Positions 10,791 to 22,529 of a stretch of 64,000 bases of DNA are shown piece by piece. The notes beneath the pieces are model-generated. The model ran no database searches, was not told the origin of the DNA, and saw only the letters and a program-made list of their open reading frames with translations. Made by a program: the position numbers and the translations under genes. The stretch is from Prorocentrum cordatum (Eukaryota; Sar; Dinophyceae; Prorocentrales; Prorocentraceae): assembly GCA_963575745.1 (NCBI GenBank), contig CAUYUJ010022425.1, positions 1 through 64,000 of the forward strand. The letters run 5' to 3'. The stretch's first letter is position 1, and the number at the start of each line of letters is the position of its first letter.

Positions 10791-11183
10791 GTGGAGGAGG
10801 CGAAGGTGTTTGGATGGTATGTTGGATGGTTGTTGGAAGGTGTTGGGAAGGTTGTTTGGAAGGTTGTTTGGAAGGCTTTTGGAATGTATTGTGCGGTTCC
10901 GCTAGATGCTGGAAGGATTCAGGAAGGTGTTAGGAAGGTTTTTGGACGGTTGTTGGATGGTTATCGAAAGGTTGTTTGGAAGACGTTTTTGAAAGATTTC
11001 CGAAGGTTTATGGAACAACCTTTCAAACACCTCCCTGAAATCTTCCTCGGGAAGGTGCCGGGATGCCCGCGACCTTCCTTTTCTTAAACAAAAATCCTAA
11101 AACCTTCCTCAGGAAGGCCCCAGGACTCCTGGGGCCTTCCAGCCCCCGAAAACCTCCCTGAGGGAGGTTCCAGGCTTCATATA

Positions 11184-11224
<41 letters not shown>

Positions 11225-11495
11225 TCCTCAGAGAGGTTCCAGGATTCCTGAAACCTTCCAAACGAAAAACTTCCTGAAACCTTCCTCAGGAAGGTTGTAG
11301 GGCAGGTTTTTTGGGCCAGCCCTCCTGTAACCTTGCTGAGAAATAGTTTAGCAAGGTTTCAGGACGGTGTTTTCGGAAGGTTGTTTGGAAGGTTGTTGCG
11401 AGGTTGCTTGGAAGGTTTTGGAAGGTGTTTGGAAGGTTGCTTGGAAGGTTTGTGGAAGGTGTTTGGAAGTTTTTCTTGTCTTTGATGTTTTATAT
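10791..11495. repeat. AAGGTT module, left copy, with internal poly-A
   Basis: Two sub-parts alternate: runs of GGAAGGTTGTTTGGAAGG, and palindromic blocks built from CCTTCCTCAGGAAGG and CCAGGATTCCTGG-like arms (11095-11330). A 36-base A run sits at 11187-11222. The same module recurs at 32.6-34.3, 36.3-36.5 and 42.4-42.5 kb. Confidence 0.9.
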
Positions 11496-11500
11496 ATTTC

Positions 11501-11552
11501 CCAACCATCCTGTGGTGTTGGGTCCTCGTTTTGAAGAGACGGTGCCCCGCGT
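11501..11552. repeat. junction module J2, copy 1
   Basis: Contains CCTGTGGTGTTGGGTCCTCG, then TTTTGAAGAGAC. It is followed by a short pyrimidine tract and the satellite array, the same order as the copies at 36505, 38618 and 40798. Confidence 0.85.
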
Positions 11553-11579
11553 TCCCCTCCTCCTCCTCCTCGCCCTCCT

Positions 11580-13190
11580 CCCTCGGCAGGGTCCGCATGC
11601 CTCCCCACCACCCGTTTCGGCACACCCCTCACACGCTTCGTGGCCCCATGGGGAGCTCCACCGAGGCCCCAGCGGCAGGGTCCGCATGCCTCCCCACCAC
11701 TCATTTCGGCACACCCCTCACACGCTTCGTGGCCCCATAGGGAGCTCCACCGAAGGCCCCAGCGGCAGGGTCCGCATGCCTCCCCACCACCCATTTCGGC
11801 ACACCCCTCACACGTTTCGTGGCCCCATAGGGAGCTCCACCGAAGGCCCCAGTGGCATGCTCCCCACACCCATTTCGGCACACCCCTCACACGTTTCGTG
11901 GCCCCATAGGGAGCTCCACCGAAGGCCCCAGTGGCAGGGTCCGCATGCCTCCCCACCACCCATTCCGGCACACCCCTCACACGCTTCGTGGCCCCATAGG
12001 GAGCTCCACCGAAGGCCCCAGTGGCAGGGTTCGCATGCCTCCCCACCACCCATTCGGCACACCCCTCACACGTTTCGTGGCCCCATAGGGAGCTCCACCG
12101 AAGGCCCCAGTGGCAGGGTCCGCATGCCTCCCCGCATTTCCCAGCACGCACCCCTTTCGGCACACCCCTCACACGTTTCGTGGCCCCATAGGGAGCTCCA
12201 CCGAAGGCCCCAGTGGCTGCGTTCGCATGCCTCCCCACCACCCATTTCGGCACACCCCTCACACGTTTCGTGGCCCCATAGGGAGCTCCACCGAAGGCCC
12301 CAGTGGCAGGGTTCGCATGCCTCCCCACCACCCATTTCGGCACACCCCTCACACGTTTCGTGGCCCCATAGGGAGCTCCACCGAAGGCCCCAGTGGCAGG
12401 GTTCGCATGCCTCCCCACCACCCATTTCGGCACACCCCTCACACGTTTCGTGGCCCCATAGGGAGCTCCACCGAAGGCCCCAGTGGCAGGGTTCGCATGC
12501 CTCCCCACCACCCATGTCGGCACACCCCTCACACGCTTCGTGGCCCCATAGGGAGCTCCACCAAGGCACCAGTGGCAGGGTTCGCATGCCTCCCCACCAC
12601 CCATTTCGACACACCCCTCACACGCTTCGTGGCCCCATAAGGAGCCCCACCGAAGGCCCAAGTGGCAGGGTCCATGCCTCCCCACTATCCATTTCGGCAC
12701 ACCCCTCACTCGTTTCGTGGCCCCATAGGGAGCTCCACGAAGGCCCCAGTGGCCTGGTTCGCATGCCTCCCCAACGCCCATTTCGGCACACCCTCGCACG
12801 TTTCGTGGCCCCATAGGGAGCTCCACCGAAGGCCCCAGTGGCTGGGTTCGCATGCGCCCCCACACCCATTTCGGCACACCCCTCACACGTTTTGTGGCAG
12901 CATAGGGAGCTCCACCGAAGGCCCCAGCGGCTGCGTTCGCATGCCGCCCCCACACCAATTTCGGCACACCCCTCACACGCTTCGTGGCCCCACAGGGAGC
13001 TCCACCGAAGGCCCCAGTGGCTGCGTTCGCATGCCGCCCCCACACCAACTTCGGTGCACCCCTCACACGTTTCGTGGCCCCATAAGGAGCTCCACCGAAG
13101 GCCCCAGTGGCTGCGTTCGCATGCCTCCCCACCACCCATTTCGGCACACCCCTCACACGATTCGTGGCCCCATAGGGAGATCCACCGAAA
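11580..13190 (-). repeat. 90-bp satellite array 1 (C-rich strand on plus)
   Basis: About 18 tandem copies of a ~90-bp unit recognised by CACACCCCTCACACG, CCATAGGGAGCTCCACCGAA and a GCATGC site. Copies vary by small indels and substitutions. Strand '-' marks the orientation opposite to the array at 34.4-36.3 kb. The unit length is a multiple of three, so long frames are open on both strands; these are not genes. Confidence 0.95.
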
Positions 13191-13194
13191 ATTT

Positions 13195-13275
13195 GAGAAG
13201 GGCCTGTCCTCCTACAGCGCCGAAATGACGCGACTTGCCTAAGTACGTAAAAAGTACGTTTCCGAGTACTCCGCT
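13195..13275. repeat. island border repeat, left copy
   Basis: Contains TGAGAAGGGCCTGTCCTC and ACTTGCCTAAGTACGT followed by GTACGTTTCCGAGTAC. It is the reverse complement of 32455-32535 with minor differences. It directly follows the last satellite copy. Confidence 0.85.
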
Positions 13276-14107
13276 ACTTAGCGTGAAATTTCTCAAAGCG
13301 TCGGAGGTCGAACGCGACCACCCGCTCAACCAGGGAACGCTGTCGGGCGCAACGCGCAGCCACATTTCTGACCTCGCGCGCAACCACCTGATTTCACCGA
13401 CGCGCGAAAGTTTTCCGTTGCCGAACAGTGGTCGGAGCCACAAGCCCCATTTGCGAACGCTAGCGAGACGCCGCTTGGGCAGTACCCCCCCAGAAATCCG
13501 ACTAAGTGCACGTGGCCACAACGCGCGAAAAACCCGCGCATACCGCTACAACCATTATCCAACGTGCCCCGCTGCCTCTACGGCGGCGCGGCGCCACGCG
13601 TTGAAGCGCCGCGCGAGGTTGCGGCATGTCATGCTAGACGGCGCAGTGCCGCGCCATGCTATGCAGCGCAATGCTACGATATGCTGCCGAGCTTTATCGA
13701 ATATCGGGAACTAACGCGCGCGGGCGCTCAGATCTCTGCATCCTCAGTTTTCGACCCGTCAACTCTTACAACGAACACTTGCAATACCCTCGTCAACCAC
13801 CACCTCGAGGATTCCAGGTGGGCAACTTTGCATGGCCAGGAGCGGGGTCAAGAGCCTGGCGGGGGCGGCGCAAGCCTCTTGAATAGAAGTCGGGCTGGGA
13901 AAATGAAACCACCCCTGGAGAACCAGGAGTGGAGGGGTGGATTGGGGGAGGTAAGGCAAGATGGAGGCAGAGGATGGCGGATTGGAACAATAAGAAACAT
14001 AGATAGCTCCAGGCCGGTTCCGCCGACAGGGGGATGGCAAAAGGGTAATCTCCCCCCCCCCCCCGCCCCCCACGTCCATCTTCCCCCCTCCTCTTCTTCC
14101 TCCTCCT

Positions 14108-14139
<32 letters not shown>

Positions 14140-14747
14140 CCCTCCTCCTCCCCCTCCTCCTCCTCCTCCTAGTCGGAGCCCTACCCCCCGCTCAGTTACC
14201 ATCAGTTTCGACATCCGGTCATCCCCCATGCCTCTTCCACCGAGCTCTTCCTTCCACCAGGCGAACCCCCCATCCAACAATCTCTCCCTTCACCTCCTTC
14301 CCCCCCCCCCCCCCTGCCCGCGCCCACTCTGCCTGAGGGGCCACTGCGATTACGAGGGGGGGGGGGGGGGAACAAACGTCGGGTTTCCTGGGCCATCCCC
14401 TCCGACTGACCCCTTCCCCCCGATTTTCTTTCCCCAGGACCTCTGGATCAGGACTCGGCCGCCGACGGAACCGACTGAGGGGGGGGGCATGGGGGGGCTG
14501 GGGGAGAGGCCCAATGAAAAGCGAGGTGACTGGAGGAGGCGACCGATGATGCACCGCGGCGCCAGAAATGCCGAGGAAATCCTCGGCCCAACAATCCACG
14601 CCACTGGCGCCGAGCAGCGAGCACGGCGCCAAACTGTACATCTCTGTGAGCTTCACGCCGACGAAGCGCACGACCTCCCGTCAGGACAGCACGCCACCAC
14701 CGCACACCGTTGTTGTCGAGGCATGGCCGTCAGTCCCAGCATCATTA
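13276..14747. other. spacer with one protein-like patch
   Basis: Unique sequence to about 13900, then homopolymer- and CTC-rich sequence (C run near 14050, TCC repeats 14090-14170, G runs near 14360). A patch at about 14540-14720 has normal complexity; the minus strand gives VRFVGVKLTEMYSLAPC and LLGASGVDCWAEDFLG. It may be an exon, but without clear splice borders I do not call it. Confidence 0.45.
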
Positions 14748-16489
14748 TCACTTCGGGGCGGCGGCTGCAATCGCCTTGGTCTGCGGATTCACGATCGAGT
14801 CGGCCTCCTTCAGAATGAGCACATTGACCTTCTCGCGCACACCAGGCACCTTGTCGATATCGGCCACCACTGGCGACATCCGACGTTTCATCTGCACCTC
14901 GTTGGTCTTCGGCGATTTGCAGATAGCTATCAACATGAACTCTGCCACTGCGGCATCTGCGTGCTGGTGTGCGGCGTCGGCCCGAGCCTTGAGGTTCGGG
15001 TCGATGGCCTCCCCAAACAGGCTCAGGGTATCATTGTACTTGGCCAGCCCCGCTTTGGACTCCCCGAAGCACGCGCTCAGTCGATCACCGTCGAACTTCT
15101 CCAAAGTGTTCTCGCTGTGCTTCAGGAGGTCTTTGAAGCTGCCCTTAAACCCCTCTGTCCAGGACTTCCCATCGGAGGCGCCCTTGCAGATCGACTCCAA
15201 CTCCACCAACTTCTCGTCGAGGAAAGACAAGCTGACAGCGCAATACGGACCCGAGTGGGAGAGCAGCGTTGCATTCTGTTCGTTCAGTGATTCGAACACC
15301 TTGGAAGACGCCACGTACTCTGGAAGGCCACTCTCAAAGTTGGCAAGAGCACGGTGGTTGCAGAACAGAGCATCCTTGAATGCAGCCATGTGCGGGTCCT
15401 TCGCCACGCGGGACTCTACATTATCTCCGAGACCGATGAACGCCTGAAGCTTCGTCTGGGTGTTGGGCCAATCACAAAGAATACGTGATGCGAGCTTGAG
15501 GCCAGCTGGGACCTGCACGAGTTTCTCGAACATCGTAGTCACCTCACCGATTCTGCCGTGAATGTTGGAGTCCGTGCATGCAAACGCGCCCTTGTGCACT
15601 CGCCCAAGCCAGTTGCATACCCTAGTCGAGTTCTCGGCACCCAAAATCGTCTTAGGATCATATTCCGCCCGAGTGGAGGCAGCTAGTGAAGCGATGAGGT
15701 CATCGATTCTCGCAACCTCCTCCGAGCTGAGCAAGAAGCTGTCCCTCTTAGCACACACGATGTCCATCAACTGCATTGTGCTCCTCTCTGCGGCCATCGC
15801 CCGTGCGACCTCTGAGATGCACGACTCCATGTTGGCCCAATCGCCGATCCCAGACGGCAAGACGTCCGTGCAAGTAGCAACAAGCTCCATCCAAATCTTG
15901 ATGTCCTCCGCGGATACGGTATCCCCTTGCCCCGCCCACCAAACCTGATACAACGCAACCACGTTAGTGTTGACTGTCTCGTGGAAGTTCCCTGCCATCC
16001 AGTCTGGCACAGAGCCCTTGCTATTCTTGACGAGGGCCACCTGCGCCACGCACGCGTCCCTGAGTTCGGTCAGCTGGTCACCATCAGGCTGTGCGTCGGG
16101 GACAGCCTGGTACCGCATCACGCCATCGATGTCGGACATGTGGTTGCGAATGCCATCTGCGTGCTCCACGCAATCGCCAAGGCGGTCGGCCCAGAACTTG
16201 TTCCTCTTCAGTGCTCTGGCAAGCTTGAAACCCACGACTCTTGCGCCACCCTTGATGTTGATTTCGTCACACTCGATGACCTGGTCTATGAACATGTGGT
16301 CAGCGCCGCTGAGGCACGATACTACCTTGTGGCAGAAAAAAATCTCCGATATCACTTCATCGTAAGCCTCATTCTGATTGTCCAAGTCTGCAGAGAACGC
16401 AGCGTTCAGAGTATCGAGTAACTTAAAAACCACCTCAGCCAACTGAGCACCCTTATCCATGAAGGCCGCAATGAAAGTACCCTCCTGCC
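14748..16489 (-). CDS. unknown ~580-aa helical protein, 5' end spliced or partial
   Basis: A long, compositionally even reading frame ends in a TGA at 14748-14750. Upstream of 16489 the frame turns into low-complexity S/P-rich sequence, and the change coincides with a strong acceptor (T7 followed by AG at 16491-16490), so the exon probably begins at 16489 in phase 1. The first in-frame ATG is at 16460 (MDKGAQLAEVVFKLLDTL), which would give 570 aa if translation starts there. The protein is predicted soluble and largely helical, with alternating D/E and K/R, many W and C residues (for example WMAGNFHETVNT, VYQ-less VWWAGQGD) and no signal peptide or membrane span. No family recognised. It is on the same strand as the zinc-ribbon gene upstream (17237-18733), but the phases of the obvious splice sites do not join the two, so they are annotated separately. 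Confidence 0.7.
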
Positions 16490-17236
16490 CTAAAAAAAGG
16501 AAACCAGGCCGTCGGCAGAGGAGGCTGGGGGGGGGGAGGGAGAACGGCGACGAAGACGACGACAACGGGCACGAGACGTTGGCGACGGCGACGGCCAAAA
16601 GGACAACGCGACGATGACGACGTCGACGACGGCGACGGCCAACGCGGCGAGGACGTCGACGATGCCGACGACGACCGCGCTGACGCTAAAGGCGGCAAGG
16701 GCAACAAGGACGACGAATGCGATGAAACTGTCATGATGCACGTAGATGTCCAAACGGTTGTGTTGGTGGAGATGTGGGCGCTGGTGCAACTAGACGAGTG
16801 CAGGCGTTCAGCTGCAGAGGTGCATGTACATAAACACTGCATCACCTGTTGCCGACAGCACGGCGAAGCGAAGTAAGGAAGCCAGCGTGGGGTGCGCACC
16901 ATCAAAATCTGTGTAGGACCTCGTGCGTGCGAGATGTGGATATCTACTGTACCAACGTACTCTCACAACACTTGATGTGCATGGTAGGTAACTATGAATA
17001 CGTGCACGCGCGTGTCCGTGTAGGCATGGTGGTCGGTACGAGCGCACGCGCGCACACGCGCGTGTGAACACGAGTGTTCTGGTAAGAATATACAGCTGTT
17101 GGGCTACGCGTGTAGCCGACTATCTGGCTACACCAACAGACAGCCGCCCCAAACCAAATCGCGCTGTTCCCTACATAAAGGCCCCCATCCCCCGAGGAAT
17201 CATCTTGGGCAGGCGGTCATGGCATAACCTTTGGGT
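16490..17236. other. intergenic region or intron with GACGACGGC repeats
   Basis: 16540-16720 is a degenerate GACGACGGC/GACGAC repeat, then unique sequence with CG-alternating runs (ACGCGCGC) near 17000-17070. It must contain any 5' exon and promoter of the 14748-16489 gene; none could be pinned down. AGs for trans-splicing cannot be told apart by eye. Confidence 0.5.
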
Positions 17237-18733
17237 CTAGAAGTCGCGCTTGAGCTTCGAGGCCTTGTCGGCTGGGGAGCCGTCCAAAGTGCCGACGCTG
17301 CAGACCGTCGGGTCGAAGGCAGCGGAGGCGCTCACACTGAGGAACTTCGCGATCAAGTCAGTGTCGAGAGTAGCCTGGCCAGTGAGGTGGGTGAGCAATC
17401 TATCGTGCAGCTCATACTTGAAACGCGAATCGAACTCGACACCGCGACCCCTGAGAAACACCGCCTCCTTCAGGATGCTCTCCCACGGAGTCTTGGCGAC
17501 TGCGTTCTCGACGAAGAAGTGCGCCGACTTTGCGAGGTCCAAGTGATCCTGCAGCTGGTCGGCCAAGTCGGCGTGCCCCCGAGCAGTGAGCTGATCCACG
17601 GCCTCCTTGCCCCAGCGGAGCTGGGTGCCGAAGCTCTTCCTTGTGGCAAGGATCTGATCGATGGGCAGCGCTGCGACCTTCCTGGCCTTGAATTCATCGG
17701 GGGTCTCATTCCTGGGAGCGAAGCCGCCACGGGGCTCATCGCCAGGGCTACGGGTAGACACAGCGTCGCCACGGAAGACGCCGCGAGAGCCACTCGCAAC
17801 ATATGCGGCCCCAAAAGAGATGCGCCGCACAGGAGCCTTGCCACCATCACGACCCCGACCGATGTGTTTGCCCTTCTGCGTCCACTCACGTTCCTCATCG
17901 CTGTCGGGCTGCTCGGACGGCCCGCCACCTTCCTCATCGGAACCGTCAGCGCGCATGGGTTGACTGCCTGCAGCGGCGGCCCCACGGCCAGGCTGGTCAG
18001 AGTCTGAACCAATGCCCAGGTCAGCGCGCTGCTTCTTGACCGTCTCCGTCACCTGTGCCACGGCGAGATGGCAACTCTTGCACGCCTGAATCAGCTTGTC
18101 ATTCTTCTGGCCCTGGTTGAGCGTGAGACCCACTTCCTGCGCCTGGTTCTTGTAGACGTGGGCATCAGGCCTGAGAGCGATCAAGCTCTTGTTGACTCCG
18201 CTGTCAGAGGTGACGGTAAACTCTGTCCAAGGCTTCTGCGGGTTCTTCATCAAGACGCCTTTGAACTGCTTGCCGTCCACGCCAGGGAGGTCGACGAGCT
18301 TGAACCCAGCGTCTTCTGGAGCCCGCTTGAAGTGGTCAATGAACTCCTTTCGGGAAAGGCCCACGTAAGACTTGGTGATGGTAACGCCGCCTGACGAGTC
18401 CGAAGTCAATTGCATCTGCTTGAATGGCGGCGGGCCTTCGCCGTGCAACACCCCATGCGCCTCGTCCCAGTCGGCCTTGACCGTCTCACTGACCGTCTTC
18501 TCCTCACAGACCTCCTCGAAGGACCCTTTGTGAGTGAAACCAATGGTGTAGGTCTCATGGCACCTCTTGCATGCTGGCCCACGCGGCAACATGTTGTTCG
18601 TGCCCTTCGCTGGCTGCTCGTCGGCCCACTCCACGCCGACGACATTGCTCTTGGCCCCGCAAGCCAGACACGTGCAAATGGCGGGCGCCCTGCTCCGCTT
18701 GGCAGGAGGCTCGTCGGCCTCCCTGCGGCTCAT
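17237..18733 (-). CDS. 498-aa protein with N-terminal zinc-ribbon-like cysteines
   Basis: One uninterrupted frame runs from an ATG at 18733 (MSRREADEPPAKRSRAP) to a TAG at 17237-17239. Residues about 6-15 (PPAKRSRAP) resemble a basic nuclear signal. ICTCLACGAK (about 18-28) and ACKRCHETY (about 53-62) place two CxxC pairs some 30 residues apart, as in a zinc ribbon, and ACKSCHL appears near residue 218. Residues about 230-300 are low-complexity and acidic (DSDEERE, DEEGGG), then R/G-rich. The C-terminal third is helical (QLRWGKEAVDQLTARGHADL). No family recognised; nuclear or nucleic-acid binding is inference. An AG a few bases before the ATG (CAGCTAG) could serve as a trans-splice acceptor. 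Same strand as its neighbours. Confidence 0.8.
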   Translation of the reverse strand: MSRREADEPPAKRSRAPAICTCLACGAKSNVVGVEWADEQPAKGTNNMLPRGPACKRCHETYTIGFTHKGSFEEVCEEKTVSETVKADWDEAHGVLHGEGPPPFKQMQLTSDSSGGVTITKSYVGLSRKEFIDHFKRAPEDAGFKLVDLPGVDGKQFKGVLMKNPQKPWTEFTVTSDSGVNKSLIALRPDAHVYKNQAQEVGLTLNQGQKNDKLIQACKSCHLAVAQVTETVKKQRADLGIGSDSDQPGRGAAAAGSQPMRADGSDEEGGGPSEQPDSDEEREWTQKGKHIGRGRDGGKAPVRRISFGAAYVASGSRGVFRGDAVSTRSPGDEPRGGFAPRNETPDEFKARKVAALPIDQILATRKSFGTQLRWGKEAVDQLTARGHADLADQLQDHLDLAKSAHFFVENAVAKTPWESILKEAVFLRGRGVEFDSRFKYELHDRLLTHLTGQATLDTDLIAKFLSVSASAAFDPTVCSVGTLDGSPADKASKLKRDF

Positions 18734-19826
18734 GACGCTAGCTGGTGCCTCTGACGCAGTAGAAGTCGGTCACCCTGGGACCTGAAAAGCACGCGGTGTG
18801 ACTGGCCCAAGGTCGGGCCGCGCCTCGAGGCCGCACGAGGCTCGAGCCCGGCGCCGATGGAAGAGGAGGGCGCCTGCGAGGCGCCGAGAAGACGCACGTA
18901 AAGTCAAGAAGTGCCGAACGCCTGGAGACTGTAAGATGCACGTCGCATTGCCCTGTGATCTCGATTCAAGGTCCTTGACCAATCGATGGGTGGATCTCTC
19001 GGAAGGAAGACGCTGTCCAGCAGACGTGCTGCGTTCACCGCTGCGAACGCACGTGACGCGACGGCTCGAGGAACACATCGATTGCGCAGGCGACGCGCAG
19101 CGTTGATATCACCCACTCTGGGGCTCCACAGTGGCCCTCCAATGGGGTCTCTATAGCCCCAGCACTCAAGAGCCCCAAACCCTCAAAGACTCTCAGCCTC
19201 AAGGACGGCCAAGACACCCAAGAACCCTTAGAGTCCCAAGAGATGCCAACCCAAGAAACCCTGAAAGCCCCGAGAGCCCAACGAATCCAACACTCCAGGC
19301 AGCGTAGTATAGCATAGCACTGCGTGTACGCATGCATAGCCGCAGTGCGTTCAGACATGCGCTGTTCTTTGACGCCGCGAAGGGCTTGATAAGGCAATGC
19401 GGGGCCACCGATACTAGCGCCCCCAATGCCATGAATGTTTCTTGATGTTCGATGGCGCCCCCTATGATTGGAAACCAAGTGTGTGCTCAAAACTTGTGTG
19501 TGCAGTGTTGTGTGGATCCCCTTCTGAGGCTCTCCAAAGACAACACCATTCGTGCAACTGCATGCCATGATATGTTTAATTTGAATGTTTCGCAAACCCG
19601 CGCTCGCATGCCATCGATCGAGAGTCGACCCCGCTGCAAACATGAGAATACAAGCTCGAGCAAACGAACGCCCTCATCGCATGGGCTCTGAATGAGGAAC
19701 AACCTCCGTCAACAACGATGCACCCATCACGTGAATACATCAGACCACCATCCCCCGAGAAAGTATGTAAGGATCACCTCTGTCATGATGCATTCCTTCA
19801 GCACCAAAGAGAAAGTCGACCATTCA
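18734..19826. other. spacer with CCAAGA-type repeat
   Basis: 18.74-19.1 kb is unique. 19130-19300 is a loose repeat of CCCCAAA, CTCAAAGA, CCCAAGA and GCCCAA units. 19.3-19.8 kb is unique with no protein-like frame. The repeat resembles 20700-20930, so the gene at 19827-20552 is flanked by related tracts. Confidence 0.55.
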
Positions 19827-20552
19827 TCACCCACCCTCCAGCGAATCAAGGGCATCGCTGAAACTGCGCTTCGGCTTCATTTCGGGGACTGCCATCGCGG
19901 AGGCACCTGCTGCAGCGCAGGTGGAAGCATTCGCTGCAACATCCTGGAGTCCACTCGGCCCTGCTGCATCAGCACGCGGAGATCGACCACGATGCTCAGA
20001 AGCACCAGCTGCACCTGCATCTGGTGTGCCACCACGAAATATACCAAGGTCGTCGGCCTTGCTGTAGCCCGCGTGATCGAAGTGTTTCAGCCTCTCCGAA
20101 ACTGGCGAGCAGCGAGGTGGCTGAATGGCCTTAGGCGGCGGCGGCGAGCCAGGCGCACAAGGAAGGGTCACCACGGGGTCGCTGAGCAATTGGGAATCCT
20201 GCTCATGTGGCTGCAAGCCTGGCTGCTCTTGTGATGACACCACTTCCTCTTCTGCAGCCGCCGTGCCCTCGTCGTCGTTGTTGTCCAAGCTGGCGGCCTG
20301 CCTCTTCGGGGCCGGCTCCTCGCCGCGGCCGCCGCCGTGTTCCAGTAGATCATCACGATGGCGCCGCAGGAAGCTCTGCTGCTGCTGCTGCGAACTGGCA
20401 GGGGCCCGCACCTTGGACCTGATCTCCAATCGCAGTGGAACTCGCAGCTCCATGTCATGAATGCGTTCGCAATCGGAAGGGGGCCCCCTCAAGTTGATTC
20501 GAACAATTGGAAATTGAAACCTCACAGTCACACCATCCCCATCAATAGCCAT
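19827..20552 (-). CDS. hypothetical 241-aa protein
   Basis: From an ATG at 20552 (MAIDGDGVTVRFQFPIVRIN) to a TGA at 19827-19829. The frame is open further upstream, but that part is translated CCAAGA repeat (LLG, FLG and VLG strings), so the internal ATG is the sensible start. The first ~55 residues look like a folded, beta-rich segment ending RVPLRLEIRSKVRAP. The rest is disordered: a Q run (SSQQQQQ), E/D-rich stretches (DNNDDEGTAAAEEE), P-rich and A/G-rich sequence, and a basic end MKPKRSFSDALDSLEGG. No family recognised. It could also be one exon of a longer gene, since the tail ends GAGGGTGGGTGA, with GT available as a donor. Confidence 0.5.
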   Translation of the reverse strand: MAIDGDGVTVRFQFPIVRINLRGPPSDCERIHDMELRVPLRLEIRSKVRAPASSQQQQQSFLRRHRDDLLEHGGGRGEEPAPKRQAASLDNNDDEGTAAAEEEVVSSQEQPGLQPHEQDSQLLSDPVVTLPCAPGSPPPPKAIQPPRCSPVSERLKHFDHAGYSKADDLGIFRGGTPDAGAAGASEHRGRSPRADAAGPSGLQDVAANASTCAAAGASAMAVPEMKPKRSFSDALDSLEGG

Positions 20553-20699
20553 TGTGCGGGAGAGAATGATCGATTCACAGATATCAATGACGTGGAGAAA
20601 AAGGAAGTGTGCACCACACGAAAGAACTCTCGAACAAAAGGCGCCACGACATGTTTGATATTGAAAGTGAAGCACAACCACAGCCCCTCGACAAAGCAT

Positions 20700-20930
20700 G
20701 ATTGCTCCAGCGTTGCCCAAGATAGCCAAAGAGCCCCGAACACCCAAGAAACCTAAAAGCCCCAAGAGCCCAAAGAGACCCCTAAATACCCAACGCCCCA
20801 AGACCACCAATAATCCCAAGACCCAAAGAACCTCAAACACCCAAGAAACCCAAACACCCAATAACCAAAAGAGACCTCTGAAGACCCAAGGCCCCAAGAC
20901 CCCAAAGGACCCCAAGAGCCCCAAGAGCTG
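20700..20930. repeat. (CCCAAGA)-type degenerate repeat
   Basis: Repeats of CCCAAGACCC, ACCCAAGAAACC and GACCCCAAAG. On the minus strand they read as LLG/FLG strings. Related tracts lie at 19130-19300 and at 43.1-44.7 kb. Confidence 0.8.
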
Positions 20931-22510
20931 ACTATAGCTTGCGCAGAGGTACGCGCACTGCTCGTTGTATTGTGATGGCATGCAGCACAACATACCGCAC
21001 GCGTGGGCGCATGATGTTCGTGATCCTCACATGGTTGTGTCACCTGGTCATGCGCCGAGGATACCAAAACCGACTAACGCCCTCACCTCAAACTTCGCCT
21101 TGACGTTCCCCAAGGCTGACTCGCACAAGCCCAGACTGACCCACGTTCATACTCGCATGCGCGCCCCAACCCACCCGAACCCACCCTCACTTTGGCACCC
21201 AAACCCAAGCAGCCGCGACGCGCAAGCTCATCAGACATTGACTCATACCCTCACAAACCAAACCACACACTACCCGGGCAAATTCGCAGCGCCCACTGGC
21301 ACGGACTCCCAGGCGCGCCAGGCGCTTGAACCAACATTGAATGTAGAATCGCCCACCGTTGGTTCCAAGGCCCCGTGGCTCTGCCCTGGCTCGGGCGCAC
21401 GCGCTGCCACGTGCTGGAACCGCGCGCGCCTGGCACGCGAAGAACGCGCTGGCTTTCCAGAGAGATGGCCCAGGGCAATGCGTAGGTGACGCCCACAAAG
21501 CCCTAACGCTAAGCAAAGGCCGATGCATGCCAGGCCCCGTTGGCCGAGGCCCCGTGGACATGGGCGGCGCGGGGCGGAGAGGGCGGCTCAACTGCGAGCG
21601 AACCGCGCCCCACAATGCCGCTGCCGACGGCAATGCCCCAATCTACGCGCCAACCGACAAGGCCCACCACCTCTCCATCCCGTCAACGACGCCCGCCACG
21701 TCGCCCCACCCCCGCCAACCCCGTCCACGCCCGCGACGCCCAACCGCGTGAACGCGCGCGCGGTGGCCCATGTCAGAGCGCGCCTGGGGGCCCAACAAGA
21801 CTTGCAATGCCAGCGCGCGCGCAAGCTTGATGCCCCGCGCGCAAACCAGGCAGCGCTCGCTCCGACGCCCACGCTGGCTCACAAGACCCACGGGCCTTGC
21901 GCCGCCGCACCCGCCCCGCCGCGCCACCGCCCCCCGCCCGCCCGCGCCCTCGCCCGCCACCCCCACCCACATGCCCACCCCACCCAACCCTCAGACCCCC
22001 GACCCACCGCCATCCAGCATCACCCATCCCAGCCACCCCCCACCCGCCAGTTCGCCACCCCACCCCGCCCACGCCGACGGCCACTACGCTTGCCCAACCA
22101 CCTGCCCATGCCCGACAACGCGCGCCCTGCCCCCAACATCCCGACCCGCGCTGCCCCACTCTGCCCCGTCCGCCCCTCCGCGCGCGCAGGCAACCCCTGC
22201 CACCCCCCCGCCAGCGCCAGCCTCCACCCCCCACCAGCCGCTAACCTCGCCCCGCCACCCCCCGCGCCGCGCCGCCACCCCCACCCCGCGCACGCTACCA
22301 CCGCCGCAATCCCACGCGCCCAAGCCCATCGCACGCCCCACGCGCCTGCTCTTCACCCACGCCATGCTCGCCACGAGCCCGCTTCGCCCCCTGACTGCGT
22401 CGGCCGAGCGCCACGCGATCGCGCTTCCCAGCCCGACGAGACTCTCGCACCCTGAGTTCACGTGCCATCGCGCGCGCAGCAGGCAAGGCAGCGCCAATAA
22501 ACCCTACGCG
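20931..22510. other. GC-rich spacer, C-rich on plus
   Basis: 20.93-21.5 kb is unique. 21.6-22.4 kb is strongly C-rich (CCCACC, CGCCCC, CCACCC) and gives long open frames in both strands that are P/A/R- or G-rich without domain-like sequence. I do not call genes here. Confidence 0.55.
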
Positions 22511-22529
22511 CCTGGGGACTTCGCGCATG

